Part shown: positions 35,430 through 45,665 of the stretch, piece after piece
Numbering within the stretch: the stretch's first letter is position 1
Layout: each line of letters opens with the position of its first letter
Source of the DNA: Actinomycetota bacterium
GTDB lineage: Bacteria > Actinomycetota > Actinomycetes > S36-B12 > UBA5976
DNA length: 47,897 bases
Reading direction: 5' to 3'
Assembly: GCA_947448865.1 (NCBI GenBank)
Contig: CANFOW010000012.1
Span: 1-47,897, forward strand
Translations under genes and position numbers: made by a program
Notes under the pieces: model-generated
What the model was told of the DNA's origin: nothing
Database searches by the model: none
The model's input: only the letters and a program-made list of their open reading frames with translations

Positions 35430-35911
35430 CGTGCCGCGAAGACGTCATTGACTTTCTGACAACCAACAACATTGCGTATGAAACTGAGGGCGAGTCATTT
35501 GTCGTTGCCACAGTTCCAGGTGTCGCAAGACACAACATCACCGTTGCGTTGTCATGTGGCGATAAGTATTTGCGTGTGGAATCTTTCATCGCACGCAATC
35601 CTGATGAGAACCACCAATCTGTTTATCGCTGGTTGCTGGAGCAAAACATCAAAATGTTTATTGTGCGATATGCAGTAGACCATCTTGGAGACATCTACCT
35701 GACCGGGTCTATGCCAAGTGGCTCAGTCAATGCCACAATGCTCGACGACTTATTCGGCGCAATAGTCACAGCAGCTGATGGCTCCTTCAACACTCTTCTT
35801 GAGCTCGGATTTCGTTCAGCAATCGAACGTGAATGGGCCTGGCGCACAAGTTCTGGATTGAGCACCGAGAACCTTGCTGCCTTTACGCACCTTTTTAACG
35901 AAGCGACTTAG
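35426..35911 (+). CDS. YbjN-domain protein
   Basis: A 161-residue cytoplasmic protein of the YbjN/type III secretion chaperone-like fold: an alpha-beta N-terminal half ([20 protein letters not shown]) and a helical C-terminal half. In actinobacteria it regularly lies between mshA and gpm genes, as here. Function is unknown. It is coupled to mshA by a 4-bp overlap and followed 20 bp later by gpmA. Confidence 0.88.
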   Translation: MTCREDVIDFLTTNNIAYETEGESFVVATVPGVARHNITVALSCGDKYLRVESFIARNPDENHQSVYRWLLEQNIKMFIVRYAVDHLGDIYLTGSMPSGSVNATMLDDLFGAIVTAADGSFNTLLELGFRSAIEREWAWRTSSGLSTENLAAFTHLFNEAT

Positions 35912-35931
35912 TACTGCTCTAAACTTTTGGT

Positions 35932-36681
35932 ATGACTACGCATACTTTGATTTTGGTTCGCCACGGCGAAAGTGAATGGAATGAAAAGAATCTCTTCACT
36001 GGCTGGGTTGATGTGGACCTCAATGCAAAGGGCCTTGGCGAAGCCGCCCGCGCTGGGCAGCTCCTGAAAGAGCACGGGATGCTTCCTGATGTGTTGCACA
36101 CGTCCTTACTTCGCCGAGCGATTAAAACCGCAAACATTGCATTAGATGTAGCAGATCGCCATTGGATTCCTGTAAATCGTTCATGGCGTCTCAACGAGCG
36201 TCACTACGGCGCACTCCAAGGCAAGGACAAGGCACAGACTCTCGCTGAATACGGTGAGGAGCAATTCATGCTGTGGCGTCGCTCGTACGACACTCCACCT
36301 CCGGCAATTGACGCGAACGACCCATACGCCCAGACACACGACCCTCGGTATGCCGATTTGGGTTCGGCGCTTCCTGCCACCGAGTGCCTTGCTGATGTCG
36401 TAACGCGCATGCTGCCTTATTGGGAGTCTGCAATCATTCCTGATCTTCGCGCGGGTAAGACGGTCATGGTGGCTGCACACGGCAATTCACTTCGCGCGCT
36501 GGTCAAGCATCTCGACGGAATCAGCGACGCAGACATTGCAGGGCTGAACATTCCCACAGGTATTCCTCTGGTTTATTCACTTACCGAAGATTTCAAGCCT
36601 GTTGTAGCTGGCGGACAGTACCTCGATCCCGAGGCAGCCCGTGAGGCTGCAGCCGCCGTGGCTAACCAAGGTAAGAAGTAG
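35932..36681 (+). CDS. gpmA: 2,3-bisphosphoglycerate-dependent phosphoglycerate mutase
   Basis: A 249-residue glycolytic mutase interconverting 3- and 2-phosphoglycerate. The phosphohistidine is His11 in [33 protein letters not shown] and the second catalytic histidine in [15 protein letters not shown] are present. It follows the YbjN gene by 20 bp and overlaps the convergent methyltransferase gene by 20 bp. Confidence 0.97.
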   Translation: MTTHTLILVRHGESEWNEKNLFTGWVDVDLNAKGLGEAARAGQLLKEHGMLPDVLHTSLLRRAIKTANIALDVADRHWIPVNRSWRLNERHYGALQGKDKAQTLAEYGEEQFMLWRRSYDTPPPAIDANDPYAQTHDPRYADLGSALPATECLADVVTRMLPYWESAIIPDLRAGKTVMVAAHGNSLRALVKHLDGISDADIAGLNIPTGIPLVYSLTEDFKPVVAGGQYLDPEAAREAAAAVANQGKK

Positions 36682-37468
36682 GGCTCACTGTTTCCCATGG
36701 CACGGTGACTTCCCCGAGTCGCCAGCGAGCCTTGGTGTCGCGTATCGGAACTCCTCTGGCAACCATCGTTTCAATAGCTGCGACAAATCGTTGACGAGCA
36801 CCAAATGGAATCAAATTAGCGTGGCTAAGCCAAGCTCGGTCGAACTCGTGCAGAAAGTCATAAATCTTTTCGCCTGGAACATTGCGATGAATAAGTGCCT
36901 TAGGCAGACGAGGCGCAATATCTGACGGCATCTCAAGTGACCCGACATGAAAAGACAGAGTTAAAGATTCAGGAACATCGTGTCCTGCGCGCACACTAAC
37001 CCAAGTGCTGCGGCGACCAATTTCATCGCAGGTACCTTCAACGAGAAAACCATCCGGCGCTAAACGTGAAGTCATGGTCGCCCACGACTGACGCACCTGA
37101 CTTTCGTCATACTGCCTAAGCACATTTGCTGCGCGAATCACAATTGGTTTGCGATTGCTATCTAACGGAACCTCAAAGCCACCGAACCGAAAACTTAAAC
37201 CCGCTTTAACGAGTGACTGTGCCTGTGTTACTCGTTCAGGATCAATTTCAATTCCCACAACTTCACAATCCGGTCGCACATGTTTGACGAGTCGATCAAA
37301 AAGTTCAAGCGTGGTGATTGGAGATTGGCCATAGCCGAGATCAACAATGAGTGGATCCGGAGTTGCGCGAATAGTTGGGCATACCGCAAACAAAATCCAA
37401 CGGTCCATGCGACGAAGTCGATTGGGATTTGTTGTGCCTCGCGTGATGTCACCGATGACGCGAGCCAT
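36662..37468 (-). CDS. Class I SAM-dependent methyltransferase, unknown substrate
   Basis: A 268-residue protein. Motif I is [17 protein letters not shown], and [15 protein letters not shown] carries the acidic residue that binds the ribose of S-adenosylmethionine. The N terminus ([20 protein letters not shown]) is a conserved feature of a family found near gpm genes in actinobacteria. The substrate is unknown. It starts 2 bp after the DUF2516 stop (37471), so the two form an operon. Confidence 0.88.
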   Translation of the reverse strand: MARVIGDITRGTTNPNRLRRMDRWILFAVCPTIRATPDPLIVDLGYGQSPITTLELFDRLVKHVRPDCEVVGIEIDPERVTQAQSLVKAGLSFRFGGFEVPLDSNRKPIVIRAANVLRQYDESQVRQSWATMTSRLAPDGFLVEGTCDEIGRRSTWVSVRAGHDVPESLTLSFHVGSLEMPSDIAPRLPKALIHRNVPGEKIYDFLHEFDRAWLSHANLIPFGARQRFVAAIETMVARGVPIRDTKARWRLGEVTVPWETVSPTSYLG

Positions 37469-37470
37469 TG

Positions 37471-37752
37471 TTACCGCCGATTCTTCATTTCATTTAATTT
37501 CGGAAGGATGTCAACAAGATAAACAGCACACGCAACTAGCCCAATAAGTCCAGTTAAACCCCAACTGCCGAAGAATATGTGGCACAGAACGGCAAGCCCA
37601 GAGATGACTAACCACGTTGATTTTGTTTGTCGATCAAGAAATGGGAATGCTGCTTCTGGTTGTCGAATAATGCTCGCAAACGCGAAAATTTTGAGAAAGA
37701 GGGTTAGAAATCCGACGAAGTCCCAGATCACACTTACTGATGTTTCAAGCAT
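37471..37752 (-). CDS. DUF2516 family membrane protein
   Basis: A 93-residue protein with about three hydrophobic segments and the pattern RQPEAAFPFLDRQTKSTWL that marks DUF2516. It ends in a basic tail (MKNRR). Function is unknown; it is widespread in actinobacteria beside this methyltransferase. First gene of the pair; its ATG is at 37750-37752. Confidence 0.85.
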   Translation of the reverse strand: MLETSVSVIWDFVGFLTLFLKIFAFASIIRQPEAAFPFLDRQTKSTWLVISGLAVLCHIFFGSWGLTGLIGLVACAVYLVDILPKLNEMKNRR

Positions 37753-37833
37753 GTTCTCAGCCTATGCGAATTGGAACAGACCGTGACGAGCTTTCACTCT
37801 TGCCCAATTGATTTGGTTTCGAATCGCAATGAG

Positions 37834-37878
37834 AAAACACTTGAGGGCACCGGCCACACAGCCGATGCCCTCAAAGTG
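37834..37878 (-). terminator. Intrinsic terminator of the long PstS-like gene
   Basis: TTGAGGGCA (37841-37849) pairs with TGCCCTCAA (37866-37874), extended by CAC/GTG. On the minus strand the stem is followed by TTTTCTC. It lies immediately after the stop at 37888. Confidence 0.88.
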
Positions 37879-37887
37879 CTCTTTAAT

Positions 37888-40446
37888 TTATTTCTTCTTG
37901 ATTGCCTTGAGGCTTGCCACGTATGGCTTTGCAGTAACGTTCTTGGCAACCGCATTGAAGGATGGGCTTTCAGCAAGTGCTACCTGCAGTTTCAGCGTTC
38001 CCTTCTTTGTGATCTTGATCAGAGTGACGCCACTTACAACAATCTTGGTGTACTTCGCAGTACCCGTGATTGTCCATGTTTGAGCGCCAGCGCCTGCAGG
38101 AACCGTGATGATGTTGTTAAGGGCAATTGTGTTACCCGTCTTCACGATTTTTGCATTTGCAGCCTGATTCCAAACAACAACTGGTGTTGCCTTGCCAACA
38201 GTGACTGTACGTGCAGCGTTCGAAGCAGCCGTCGTATTGGTGGCAGCTACATCCACGCTGATAGTGACTGTTCCTGGTGTGGAAACGATGACACTCTGAC
38301 GGTCTGTCGAGACAGATGCTGATGCACTGCCGCCGATAACCGAGAGATTCACAGTTGCACCAATTGCACTTGGAGTCCCAAGCGATGCCGCCGTGATCAC
38401 GTATGCCGAACCATCAGCAGCAAGAGTTCCAACAGTTGCGTTCGCTTCTGGAGTCCAGTTGAACGAAGCCACTCCACCATTGAGAACGAACGAACGAGTC
38501 GCAGTACCAACGGATGCGGATGATGTTTCTGCAACCGATACAGTCACGCTGATTGTTCCAGGTGCTGTAACGGACAGAGTGTGACCATTAACTGTTGCAG
38601 TTGCCGAACCATTTGCAGAGGTATCCACAGAGTAGGTAGCGGTTGCATCGGTTCCAGTGATGTTGACCAACTGTGAGAGATCGTAATCGTACGAACCTGC
38701 TTGGTTGAAGATCACGTCTTCAGCGGCTGCAGTCCATGCAATTACTGGAGTGGTCTTTGGTACAGCAACATTGAATGTCGATGTATTCAAAGCGGCCGAG
38801 GCATTACCCTGACGATCCGAACCGAAGCCAGACTCAGCAACGAATCGAACTGTTGTACCACCAGTAAGAGGTGACGTTGGTACTACCTTGATGGTGTTGA
38901 TGACTGCTGCAGCGTAAGGTGCACTTGCATTTCCCGCACAGCTAACAGCAGTTCCCAGCATGTTGTAGCAGGTGTAAGTCGCGCCTACGTAGCTACCAAC
39001 TGGATCACCGTTTCCGTCGGTGTACTTGATACCCAACTTGGCAGTGTTTACGGACGTTACGGCATCAAAGCTGAGGTTGAAAATGCCACCCGCTTCGGTG
39101 CCGTTTGAACCGGTTCCATCGACCTTTGTCACACCAACAGTTGGACCGCTTGTATCCTTCTGGATTGCTGTTGTGATTTCCTGTACTCGGCAGTAACTAT
39201 CAGCAAAGCCACCCACGGTGTCAGCTGCATAGTTATTGAAGTACGAGCCGCCAGTCGTACCCTTCGGTAGTGGCACAAAACCTTCATTAACGATCGCACG
39301 TTCACGCAATGTCTTGTACGTTTCGCCAGTAATACGATCCTTAATCGCACCAATGGTTTCTGAGCACAAGAATCCTTCTGGGCCAAGGTACTTCAAGATC
39401 TGAGCACTTGGGTAACGAAGGACGTTGTATACGGTACGCGCCAATGGGAAAGCACCGGAAGATGCAATCAGGTTGGCAGGTGTAGGAGCGATGTCGTCAA
39501 TTTTGCCAAGTGCATCTGATGCACTTGGGTAAATCGCTGCAACAGAGTTGCCTGAGTAGTTATCTGTTCCAGTGAGGTTTGCCATTTGCTTGTAACGACC
39601 AACAGACATGAAGTAAATCGCGCTGTCTTCGTTACTATCGGCGAAAATCTTTGCCGGGTTGTTTTCCTGGCCGGTAGAAATCGCGTTGCTAGTGACAGTG
39701 ACGTTTACGCCGGTTGATCCCCTCCAGAAATCAACTGTGCCTGAACCAGCTTGTGCGGTGTACACCTTGATAGCCGTTGCTGGAAGGTTGTTGATTACGT
39801 TGCCCGAAGAATCCTTCGCGAAACCATTGAGCTGCGACCATGTGGTGTACGTACCGCTGTAAATCTTGCCCAAGTCAGACTTGGAAATGCTTGCGATAGA
39901 CGCAGTAATTGTGGCAGCGCCACCCTGAGTCTTTGTTGCATGCCACCATGACACAGCATCCTTTGCATAACCGACGTACATCAAGTCGGTGCACTTTGGA
40001 GCTGAAGTTGAATTGGCGCCAGACGAGCGAGCGAAGTCAACGTTGCGGACATCTGCTTTGCCTTGGTTGCAGAGTTCAGCGGCACCATTACCTGAACCAA
40101 CTGGGTAACTCTCAACAATCGTGTCGTGAGTCGCGTTAACCCATGGGTAAGTTGCGATGTCGTTACCGGTCGCGAGAGCTGCAGGATCACAGGAGCCGTT
40201 CTTTGGCTGGCCAGTAACCCAGATTGAGGCACAGCCGTTTGCGCCTGCATAAAGTTTGTCGATTGCTTTCATCATGTCGTACGTGGTGTCAGAGCCAGAG
40301 CCGATATAGATCTTGCCCATATCTGGAGTTGGCGGTGCGGTCACGTCTGCATATGCAGGAGTAAAACCTGCGAGTACTACGCCGAGCGTAAGTGCTCCAG
40401 CAACGGCGCGACCTGCGCGACGTCCCAGAGAATTCAGGATGTTCAT
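37888..40446 (-). CDS. Long secreted PstS-like phosphate-binding protein with Ig-like tail
   Basis: An 852-residue exported protein. The signal peptide ends AYA|D near residue 34, without a lipobox. Residues about 44-440 form a PstS-like binding domain: IGSGSDTTYDMM, then YTAQAGSGTVDFW, which matches the phosphate loop SGT of PstS. The remaining half (about 440-850) is beta-rich Ig-like repeats with few charges, ending in a lysine tail (AIKKK). Ordinary PstS is under 400 residues, so the tail is exceptional. It is the last of three leftward genes divergent from pstC and may be transcribed separately, since 138 bp precede it. Confidence 0.87.
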   Translation of the reverse strand: MNILNSLGRRAGRAVAGALTLGVVLAGFTPAYADVTAPPTPDMGKIYIGSGSDTTYDMMKAIDKLYAGANGCASIWVTGQPKNGSCDPAALATGNDIATYPWVNATHDTIVESYPVGSGNGAAELCNQGKADVRNVDFARSSGANSTSAPKCTDLMYVGYAKDAVSWWHATKTQGGAATITASIASISKSDLGKIYSGTYTTWSQLNGFAKDSSGNVINNLPATAIKVYTAQAGSGTVDFWRGSTGVNVTVTSNAISTGQENNPAKIFADSNEDSAIYFMSVGRYKQMANLTGTDNYSGNSVAAIYPSASDALGKIDDIAPTPANLIASSGAFPLARTVYNVLRYPSAQILKYLGPEGFLCSETIGAIKDRITGETYKTLRERAIVNEGFVPLPKGTTGGSYFNNYAADTVGGFADSYCRVQEITTAIQKDTSGPTVGVTKVDGTGSNGTEAGGIFNLSFDAVTSVNTAKLGIKYTDGNGDPVGSYVGATYTCYNMLGTAVSCAGNASAPYAAAVINTIKVVPTSPLTGGTTVRFVAESGFGSDRQGNASAALNTSTFNVAVPKTTPVIAWTAAAEDVIFNQAGSYDYDLSQLVNITGTDATATYSVDTSANGSATATVNGHTLSVTAPGTISVTVSVAETSSASVGTATRSFVLNGGVASFNWTPEANATVGTLAADGSAYVITAASLGTPSAIGATVNLSVIGGSASASVSTDRQSVIVSTPGTVTISVDVAATNTTAASNAARTVTVGKATPVVVWNQAANAKIVKTGNTIALNNIITVPAGAGAQTWTITGTAKYTKIVVSGVTLIKITKKGTLKLQVALAESPSFNAVAKNVTAKPYVASLKAIKKK

Positions 40447-40584
40447 TCAGATGCCTCTTTCGAAGACGCTGGGTGACTCCCAGCTGACAACTTCAGTAAA
40501 GATGACTAAGGCAACTAACAAGTGTGGCGGTGCTAGATAGTAGATAAAGGTTGAGTGAACTTTAGATTAATCCGCAATTAGCAA

Positions 40585-41484
40585 TTAGAGCGTGGCGGGC
40601 AGATACGCATCTATGACCAACGCGAGTCCAACAACAAGGGCGCCTACCACTGGTGCAAGCACTAGCCAGGTGATCATCGCGCTAAAACGACGACGTGTAT
40701 ATGGAATAGCCACGATTGACACCAGAAGAATCTGGATGAGGATTAAAAGCTCAGCAAGGTGGTCGCCGCGATTTGTCACTGCGTTATTACGAGGCGTAGC
40801 AGGAAATGGCTTTCCGACAAGCTCAGCTAATACGGTCACTTTGGAAACTGCCAACACAGGTGGGTTGGATGTCACCAGCATGAGCATATTCGCTGGCAAC
40901 TTATCTGCAGGAGTCGTATTCGCGATTACCTTGTACGTCGCATTGCCTTCCACGGTCGTAACCACGATTTCCGAGCCGACAGCCACGGAATCCAGTTTGG
41001 CCATTGGAGCACCGAAACTACTTCGGCGACCGATAATTATCGACAATCCAGCTTGGCCAGGTAAAACAGTTCCGGGGACATGTGCGAGTCCTTTGCGAGT
41101 GATCTCGGCAGTGGAGCCCTCAACAGCAATCTGTGTCAGTCCGATACTTTGAATACTGACTTGAGCAACCGCAGATCCAATTGCTGGTGCCGTATCTGGC
41201 AGAGGACTAAGTCCTGGTTGACCAAATGCAGAAGCAGCAGTTGCAAGCGTTCTGGAAAATTCATTGCGTAATTGTCCTTGAGCACGTTGCTCTACGAAGA
41301 ATCCGCCTACGAATTCAAATGTCAAGATAGCCAATAGCAAGATGCCAGCAAGCAGCACCGCTAATTGGTTTCGCGGATATGCTTCCAATCGCGATGACAA
41401 CCCAGTTGACAGTGTTGTTTCGTGACCTGATGCACCAGACACTCGACGAACTCCATCCCCTGTGTGATTGACGGTTAAAGTCAC
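40585..41484 (-). CDS. Sortase-fold membrane protein lacking the catalytic triad
   Basis: A 299-residue protein. A first membrane helix (about 40-62), a sortase-like domain (about 105-225) and two C-terminal membrane segments (about 238-258 and 270-295) are seen. The core follows class E/F sortases: HVPGTVLPGQAG, FGAPMAKLDSV, YKVIANT, VTVLAELVG. The catalytic His of the usual IAGHR motif is Arg153 (IIGRR), the Cys of the usual TLTTC motif is Ser206 (MLVTSNP) and the Arg is Lys215. Transpeptidation therefore seems impossible. It overlaps the upstream PstS-like gene by 4 bp. It may bind or present a partner protein. Confidence 0.85.
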   Translation of the reverse strand: MTLTVNHTGDGVRRVSGASGHETTLSTGLSSRLEAYPRNQLAVLLAGILLLAILTFEFVGGFFVEQRAQGQLRNEFSRTLATAASAFGQPGLSPLPDTAPAIGSAVAQVSIQSIGLTQIAVEGSTAEITRKGLAHVPGTVLPGQAGLSIIIGRRSSFGAPMAKLDSVAVGSEIVVTTVEGNATYKVIANTTPADKLPANMLMLVTSNPPVLAVSKVTVLAELVGKPFPATPRNNAVTNRGDHLAELLILIQILLVSIVAIPYTRRRFSAMITWLVLAPVVGALVVGLALVIDAYLPATL

Positions 41485-43394
41485 TTCTTCTTACCCCAAC
41501 TTAGTTGCCAAGCTCCGAATACGGTTGCACCAATACCTGCAACGAGTAGCAACAATAGCCAGGTGACGGAGAAAGATTCTTTAACAGAAACGTTTTGAGC
41601 GAAGATTGAAATCGGCGCAACTACGGGCTCGGAGGTCACGATGCCGCCACCAGTATCGCCGCCAGAGCCAGTATCAGTCGTGAAGCCGTCCCCACCGAAT
41701 CCACCTGATGAGCCTGAACCGGATGATGAACTTGGTGTTGGCGTCGGAGTCGGCTGAATTGTGAACTTGGTCAGTGAATCTTCAATTACTGCTTTCTGTG
41801 CAGTAGAGAGCGCAATGTAGCCAGGAGCCAGCACTTCTTGATTTTTCACGAACTTTAACCATGCAGTAGTGCTAGCAACTTGTTCGGTGGTCAGAGATGA
41901 ATCTGTAGGTAGTTCGGCAAACACCGTAAATGGCAATGGATATGCCGTGAGGTCTGTTGGCGAAACGTCGGCCTCTAAGGTTCCCTGGCCAGAATCTGTC
42001 ATGAGAGCAATTCCCTTGGCAACTGACTCTGGGGTGCTCGCAACGAACGTTGCTGTTGACGAATCATTTGTCGTGCCTATTGCAACTGTGGGTAAACCGT
42101 AGTACGCGGCAGTCGCAGCGTCCATCACGCCAATCCATCCCATGACGCCATCGAGATCATCACTTTGGGACAGTACGTTTGAAACTGCGACAGGTGTCGT
42201 TTTGAGATCCAGACCTTGAGCTGCGGGATAAAACTCAGTTGGTTGATCTATTTTGAAATTGTTTCCGCCACCCCAGAGGGCATCTTTCGCGCGTTCAATA
42301 AAGAACCGAGTCAAAAGGTAGTTAAGGGATGACTGATCCGCGCGACCAATTACTTGAACGTTGTTCGGGAGAACGTGTCCGCTATTCAAGGTGGCGATTT
42401 CTTTCGCATGAAGATCCGAGACTTGGTAACTGCTCCACGAAAGTGTTTGTCCAGTGAAAACCCAGGCAAGCATTGCCGGAGTGAGCTTCAAGTCCTCAAT
42501 ACGTTGATGGGTTTCCTTATCACGCATGTTGTATGCGAACACTAGGGAACTGTTTGCAACAGGTGCAAAAGTATGCGGGCGCTTTGTGGAATTGAGGAAG
42601 CAAGCTTCATCAGCTGGACCTGGTGTTTCAGTCAGCGCAAACGACCGCAGACCGCAGAGGAAGTCTTGTCTACCGCCCGCGTCACCTTTAGTGGCCACGT
42701 AGTCCAGCGTCGTATTTGTCGGCGCAGGACACACACCGACTTGCCAGTCGGGCATTCCAACAATCACTGCACCGGTTCCACCGCCGCTGAGGACCGTTTG
42801 GCCGGTTTGTGGACACGAGTTTGGATCTGCAGAAAAGACCAAACGTTGCAAGCCATACGCCACTCCCGGTGTACGTAACTGCTCTCGTGTCATAACTGCC
42901 AGGAAGCAATCCTTGGTTGGACCGCAAATCATATTCGAGTCACCTGGGACTGAGTTACCAGTCCCGATAGTGACCATCACAGGGAAATAAGCCAGACCGC
43001 TGCCATTCAAATCGCTTGCTAGTGGCGAAAGACCTGATCCACAGTCCACATTGGTCACAGGTTCGGTATTCGCAAGATCTGGTTGCTCAGCAGTGGCATT
43101 CACGTGAGCGCACTGACGTAAATAAACGTTTTCCCCGGGTTGGAATCCGGTCCAACGCACTGTAATTACCTGCGAATCACGCAGACCGGTGGAAACACTG
43201 AAAGTGACTTGTGGAGTTCCACTTGCTCGACCAATTGAAGGAAAAACTGCAAGTCCCAAAATAATGGTCACCAGACCAGCTAAAAACGTCGTAACTGCAC
43301 GTCTTGCTGACCCACGTGTGGTGGTGTTTTTCAAGGTGTGACTCCCGAGCAGAAAAGGAGGATTTTCTCCATGATTTAACTGTGCGGTTGACAC
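41481..43394 (-). CDS. Membrane-anchored PstS-like protein with N-terminal Ig-like domain
   Basis: A 637-residue exported protein. After the signal segment (about 32-57) comes an Ig-like/neocarzinostatin-like domain (VTFSVSTGLRDSQVITVRW, about 63-185). A PstS-like binding domain follows (about 275-545); IGRADQSSLNYLLTRFF takes the place of the phosphate loop, with SGT changed to QSS. A Gly/Ser/Thr linker (about 550-595) leads to a C-terminal membrane helix (about 611-630) and KKK. The GTG start (43394) has a weak ribosome-binding site; a TTG at 43334 with GGGAG seven bases upstream gives a more normal signal peptide. It is divergent from pstC, coupled to the sortase-like gene. Confidence 0.85.
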   Translation of the reverse strand: MSTAQLNHGENPPFLLGSHTLKNTTTRGSARRAVTTFLAGLVTIILGLAVFPSIGRASGTPQVTFSVSTGLRDSQVITVRWTGFQPGENVYLRQCAHVNATAEQPDLANTEPVTNVDCGSGLSPLASDLNGSGLAYFPVMVTIGTGNSVPGDSNMICGPTKDCFLAVMTREQLRTPGVAYGLQRLVFSADPNSCPQTGQTVLSGGGTGAVIVGMPDWQVGVCPAPTNTTLDYVATKGDAGGRQDFLCGLRSFALTETPGPADEACFLNSTKRPHTFAPVANSSLVFAYNMRDKETHQRIEDLKLTPAMLAWVFTGQTLSWSSYQVSDLHAKEIATLNSGHVLPNNVQVIGRADQSSLNYLLTRFFIERAKDALWGGGNNFKIDQPTEFYPAAQGLDLKTTPVAVSNVLSQSDDLDGVMGWIGVMDAATAAYYGLPTVAIGTTNDSSTATFVASTPESVAKGIALMTDSGQGTLEADVSPTDLTAYPLPFTVFAELPTDSSLTTEQVASTTAWLKFVKNQEVLAPGYIALSTAQKAVIEDSLTKFTIQPTPTPTPSSSSGSGSSGGFGGDGFTTDTGSGGDTGGGIVTSEPVVAPISIFAQNVSVKESFSVTWLLLLLVAGIGATVFGAWQLSWGKKK

Positions 43395-43433
43395 CTACCT
43401 AGGGTCAACTCAGAATGGGCCATTTTGCCTACT

Positions 43434-43455
43434 GTTCACCTATATGTCACACATT
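43434..43455 (+). promoter_or_regulatory. PHO-box-like direct repeat upstream of pstC
   Basis: GTTCACCTATA (43434-43444) and TGTCACACATT (43445-43455) are adjacent 11-bp units with a shared TCAC core, like PhoP boxes in actinobacteria. The site lies in the 163-bp divergent region between the PstS-like gene and pstC and could control both. Confidence 0.7.
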
Positions 43456-43557
43456 GGATAGGTACACGTGCGATTCACTTTGCCTAGCTAGGCAACAATA
43501 AACTCAAGAGATTCGAACGATGTTCGCCGCGGCGCACTTAATGTACATGGAGCCAAG

Positions 43558-44598
43558 TTGTCTGACTCAAACAAGTCTTCGTTCCTTGCTGATTCAAGTG
43601 AGCAAGATTCTCAAAATTCTATTGAGCAAAGTGTCACCTCATCGGACGACAACCCACGAAGTGTGGCTCAATCACGTACGAGATCAGATCGCATTTACCG
43701 AGGAACTGCAACTGGTGCGGGAGTCACAACACTTGCACTTCTTGTCGTGATTGGTGGATTCCTACTCATTCGAGCCAGTGAGGCACTTCGATACACCGGG
43801 CTGTCATTTTTCACTGGAACACAATGGCAACCGCAGGCAACACCAGCAAAATTTGGAATCTTGGCGGTGCTGTATTGGACCGTGATCATCGCAATCATCG
43901 CCTTAGCAATTGCAATTCCGCTAGCTATCGGAATTGCCTTGTTCTTGACAGACTTTGCGCCACGAAAACTTCGCAAACCACTCACAGCCTTAGTGGATCT
44001 TTTGGCCGCGATTCCAAGTTTGATTTACGGACTATGGGGGCTTTTCGTACTGCAGCCGCTGCTCGTACCGTTTGCTGAATTCCTCAATACAAACCTGTCG
44101 CGATTTCCTTTTTTCCGAGTAACCGAGCCGAATTTCACGGGTTCTGCGTTCGTTGCTGGAACCATTGTTTCGCTGATGGTTTTACCAATTACTGCATCCA
44201 TCGTTCGAGAAGTTTTTAGCCAGGCACCCATGGGAGAACGTGAAGCCGCGCTTGCGCTTGGATCAACACGGTGGGACATGATTCGAACTGTTGTGTTTCC
44301 ATTTGGCCGTGGAGGAATCATCGGTGGCTCAATGCTCGGCCTTGGGCGCGCACTTGGTGAAACGATTGCTGTGGCGCTGATCATCAGCCCGGTATTCACT
44401 GTCAGCCCACACGTACTTCAAACAGGCGCCAATTCCGTTGCAGCTCTCATCGCACTTAAGTTTGGTGAAGCGAGCGGTCTTTCATTGTCCGCTCTGATGG
44501 CAGCCGGTCTTGCACTCTTTATCTTGACGCTTTTCGTTAACTTCCTTGCTTCGTTTGTTGTTGCCCGATCACGCTCAGGTGCAGGAGTTGACATCTAA
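43558..44598 (+). CDS. pstC: Phosphate ABC transporter permease PstC
   Basis: A 346-residue permease: a hydrophilic, Ser/Asp-rich cytoplasmic N terminus (about 1-45), then six membrane segments. The ATPase-contact loop EREAALALGSTRWDMIRTVVFP precedes GRALGETIAVALI, both typical of PstC. The TTG start at 43558 has GGAG five bases upstream; no in-frame ATG with a better site is seen. It overlaps pstA by one base (TAATG). Confidence 0.96.
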   Translation: MSDSNKSSFLADSSEQDSQNSIEQSVTSSDDNPRSVAQSRTRSDRIYRGTATGAGVTTLALLVVIGGFLLIRASEALRYTGLSFFTGTQWQPQATPAKFGILAVLYWTVIIAIIALAIAIPLAIGIALFLTDFAPRKLRKPLTALVDLLAAIPSLIYGLWGLFVLQPLLVPFAEFLNTNLSRFPFFRVTEPNFTGSAFVAGTIVSLMVLPITASIVREVFSQAPMGEREAALALGSTRWDMIRTVVFPFGRGGIIGGSMLGLGRALGETIAVALIISPVFTVSPHVLQTGANSVAALIALKFGEASGLSLSALMAAGLALFILTLFVNFLASFVVARSRSGAGVDI

Positions 44599-45665
44599 TG
44601 AGTACAGAAGTTTCAGAGGAACTAGTTGAAGTACGTCGTACCGGTAAAGGTATGCATCCCGATGAAATCATGTTGCTTATTGGAAGCGCTGTATCAGCAT
44701 GGGCATGTACCTGGTTAGCAGTAATTCAGCTTTCCCCTATTCGCAATAAGCCCGCAATTTTTCTCATCTGGTACCTGCTCTTCGTCTTGATTTATCGGCT
44801 CGTGGTCAGCCAGCATTCAGGAAGACTTGCTGCGCGTGACCGCACTGCAACAGTCATCATTTTGTCGGGCGCCGCAATTGTTTTCGCTCCACTAGCTTTC
44901 ATCGTGAGTTACATCCTGATCAAAGGTGTGGGCAGTCTCAACAAGGCGTTCTTTACCCAGGATCTTTCGGTCACTGGAACACTTGACCTTGGTGGCGGTG
45001 CCTCGCACGCGATTGTGGGAACACTTGAGCAGATCGCTATTGCGGCGCTCATTTCAGTCCCGCTGGGCATGTTGACTGCGGTGTTCCTCAATGAAGTTCG
45101 AGGACCACTGCGTCGTCCAGTTCGCATGTTTGTCGATGCAATGTCCGGCGTGCCTTCTATCGTGGCGGGTCTATTTATTTTCGCCGTGTGGATTGTTCAA
45201 TTCCACAAAGAATTTTCTGGCTTCGCAGCCGCACTCGCGCTATCAGTGTTGATGTTGCCAAGTATCACTCGCACCTCAGAAGAAGTCCTGCGCCTAGTGC
45301 CTGGTGGCTTACGTGAGGCTTCTTTGGCACTTGGTTCCACTGAGTGGCGCACGACTTGGTCAGTCGTACTTCCAACTGCCAGAGCAGGTCTGATTACGTC
45401 AGTCGTTCTCGGTATTGCTCGCGCAGTCGGTGAAACAGCTCCACTCATCATGACGAGTTTTGGAAGCAGTGCAATGAACGGAAATCCATTCCATGGTTCA
45501 CAATCGTCACTGCCACTCTTTGTGTACACATTGATCCGCAACCCATTCCCTGAGCAGCAAGCACGTGCTTGGTCAGGCGCCCTTGTCCTTATTGTTCTAG
45601 TTCTTGTTCTATTCACGCTGGCGCGCATCATCGGTGCTCGTCAAACCGGAAGCCGGAGGAAGTAA
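44598..45665 (+). CDS. pstA: Phosphate ABC transporter permease PstA
   Basis: A 355-residue permease. Two extra N-terminal membrane segments (about 25-70) precede the conserved six. The contact loop [21 protein letters not shown] and [15 protein letters not shown] are PstA signatures. It is longer than the usual 290-300 residues because of the N-terminal extension. It is coupled to both neighbours by TAATG overlaps. Confidence 0.96.
   Translation: MSTEVSEELVEVRRTGKGMHPDEIMLLIGSAVSAWACTWLAVIQLSPIRNKPAIFLIWYLLFVLIYRLVVSQHSGRLAARDRTATVIILSGAAIVFAPLAFIVSYILIKGVGSLNKAFFTQDLSVTGTLDLGGGASHAIVGTLEQIAIAALISVPLGMLTAVFLNEVRGPLRRPVRMFVDAMSGVPSIVAGLFIFAVWIVQFHKEFSGFAAALALSVLMLPSITRTSEEVLRLVPGGLREASLALGSTEWRTTWSVVLPTARAGLITSVVLGIARAVGETAPLIMTSFGSSAMNGNPFHGSQSSLPLFVYTLIRNPFPEQQARAWSGALVLIVLVLVLFTLARIIGARQTGSRRK

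Noticed and set aside
40550-40560. PHO box upstream of the long PstS-like gene
   Set aside because: Only a single GTTCACT half-unit is present on the minus strand; no second 11-bp unit adjoins it.
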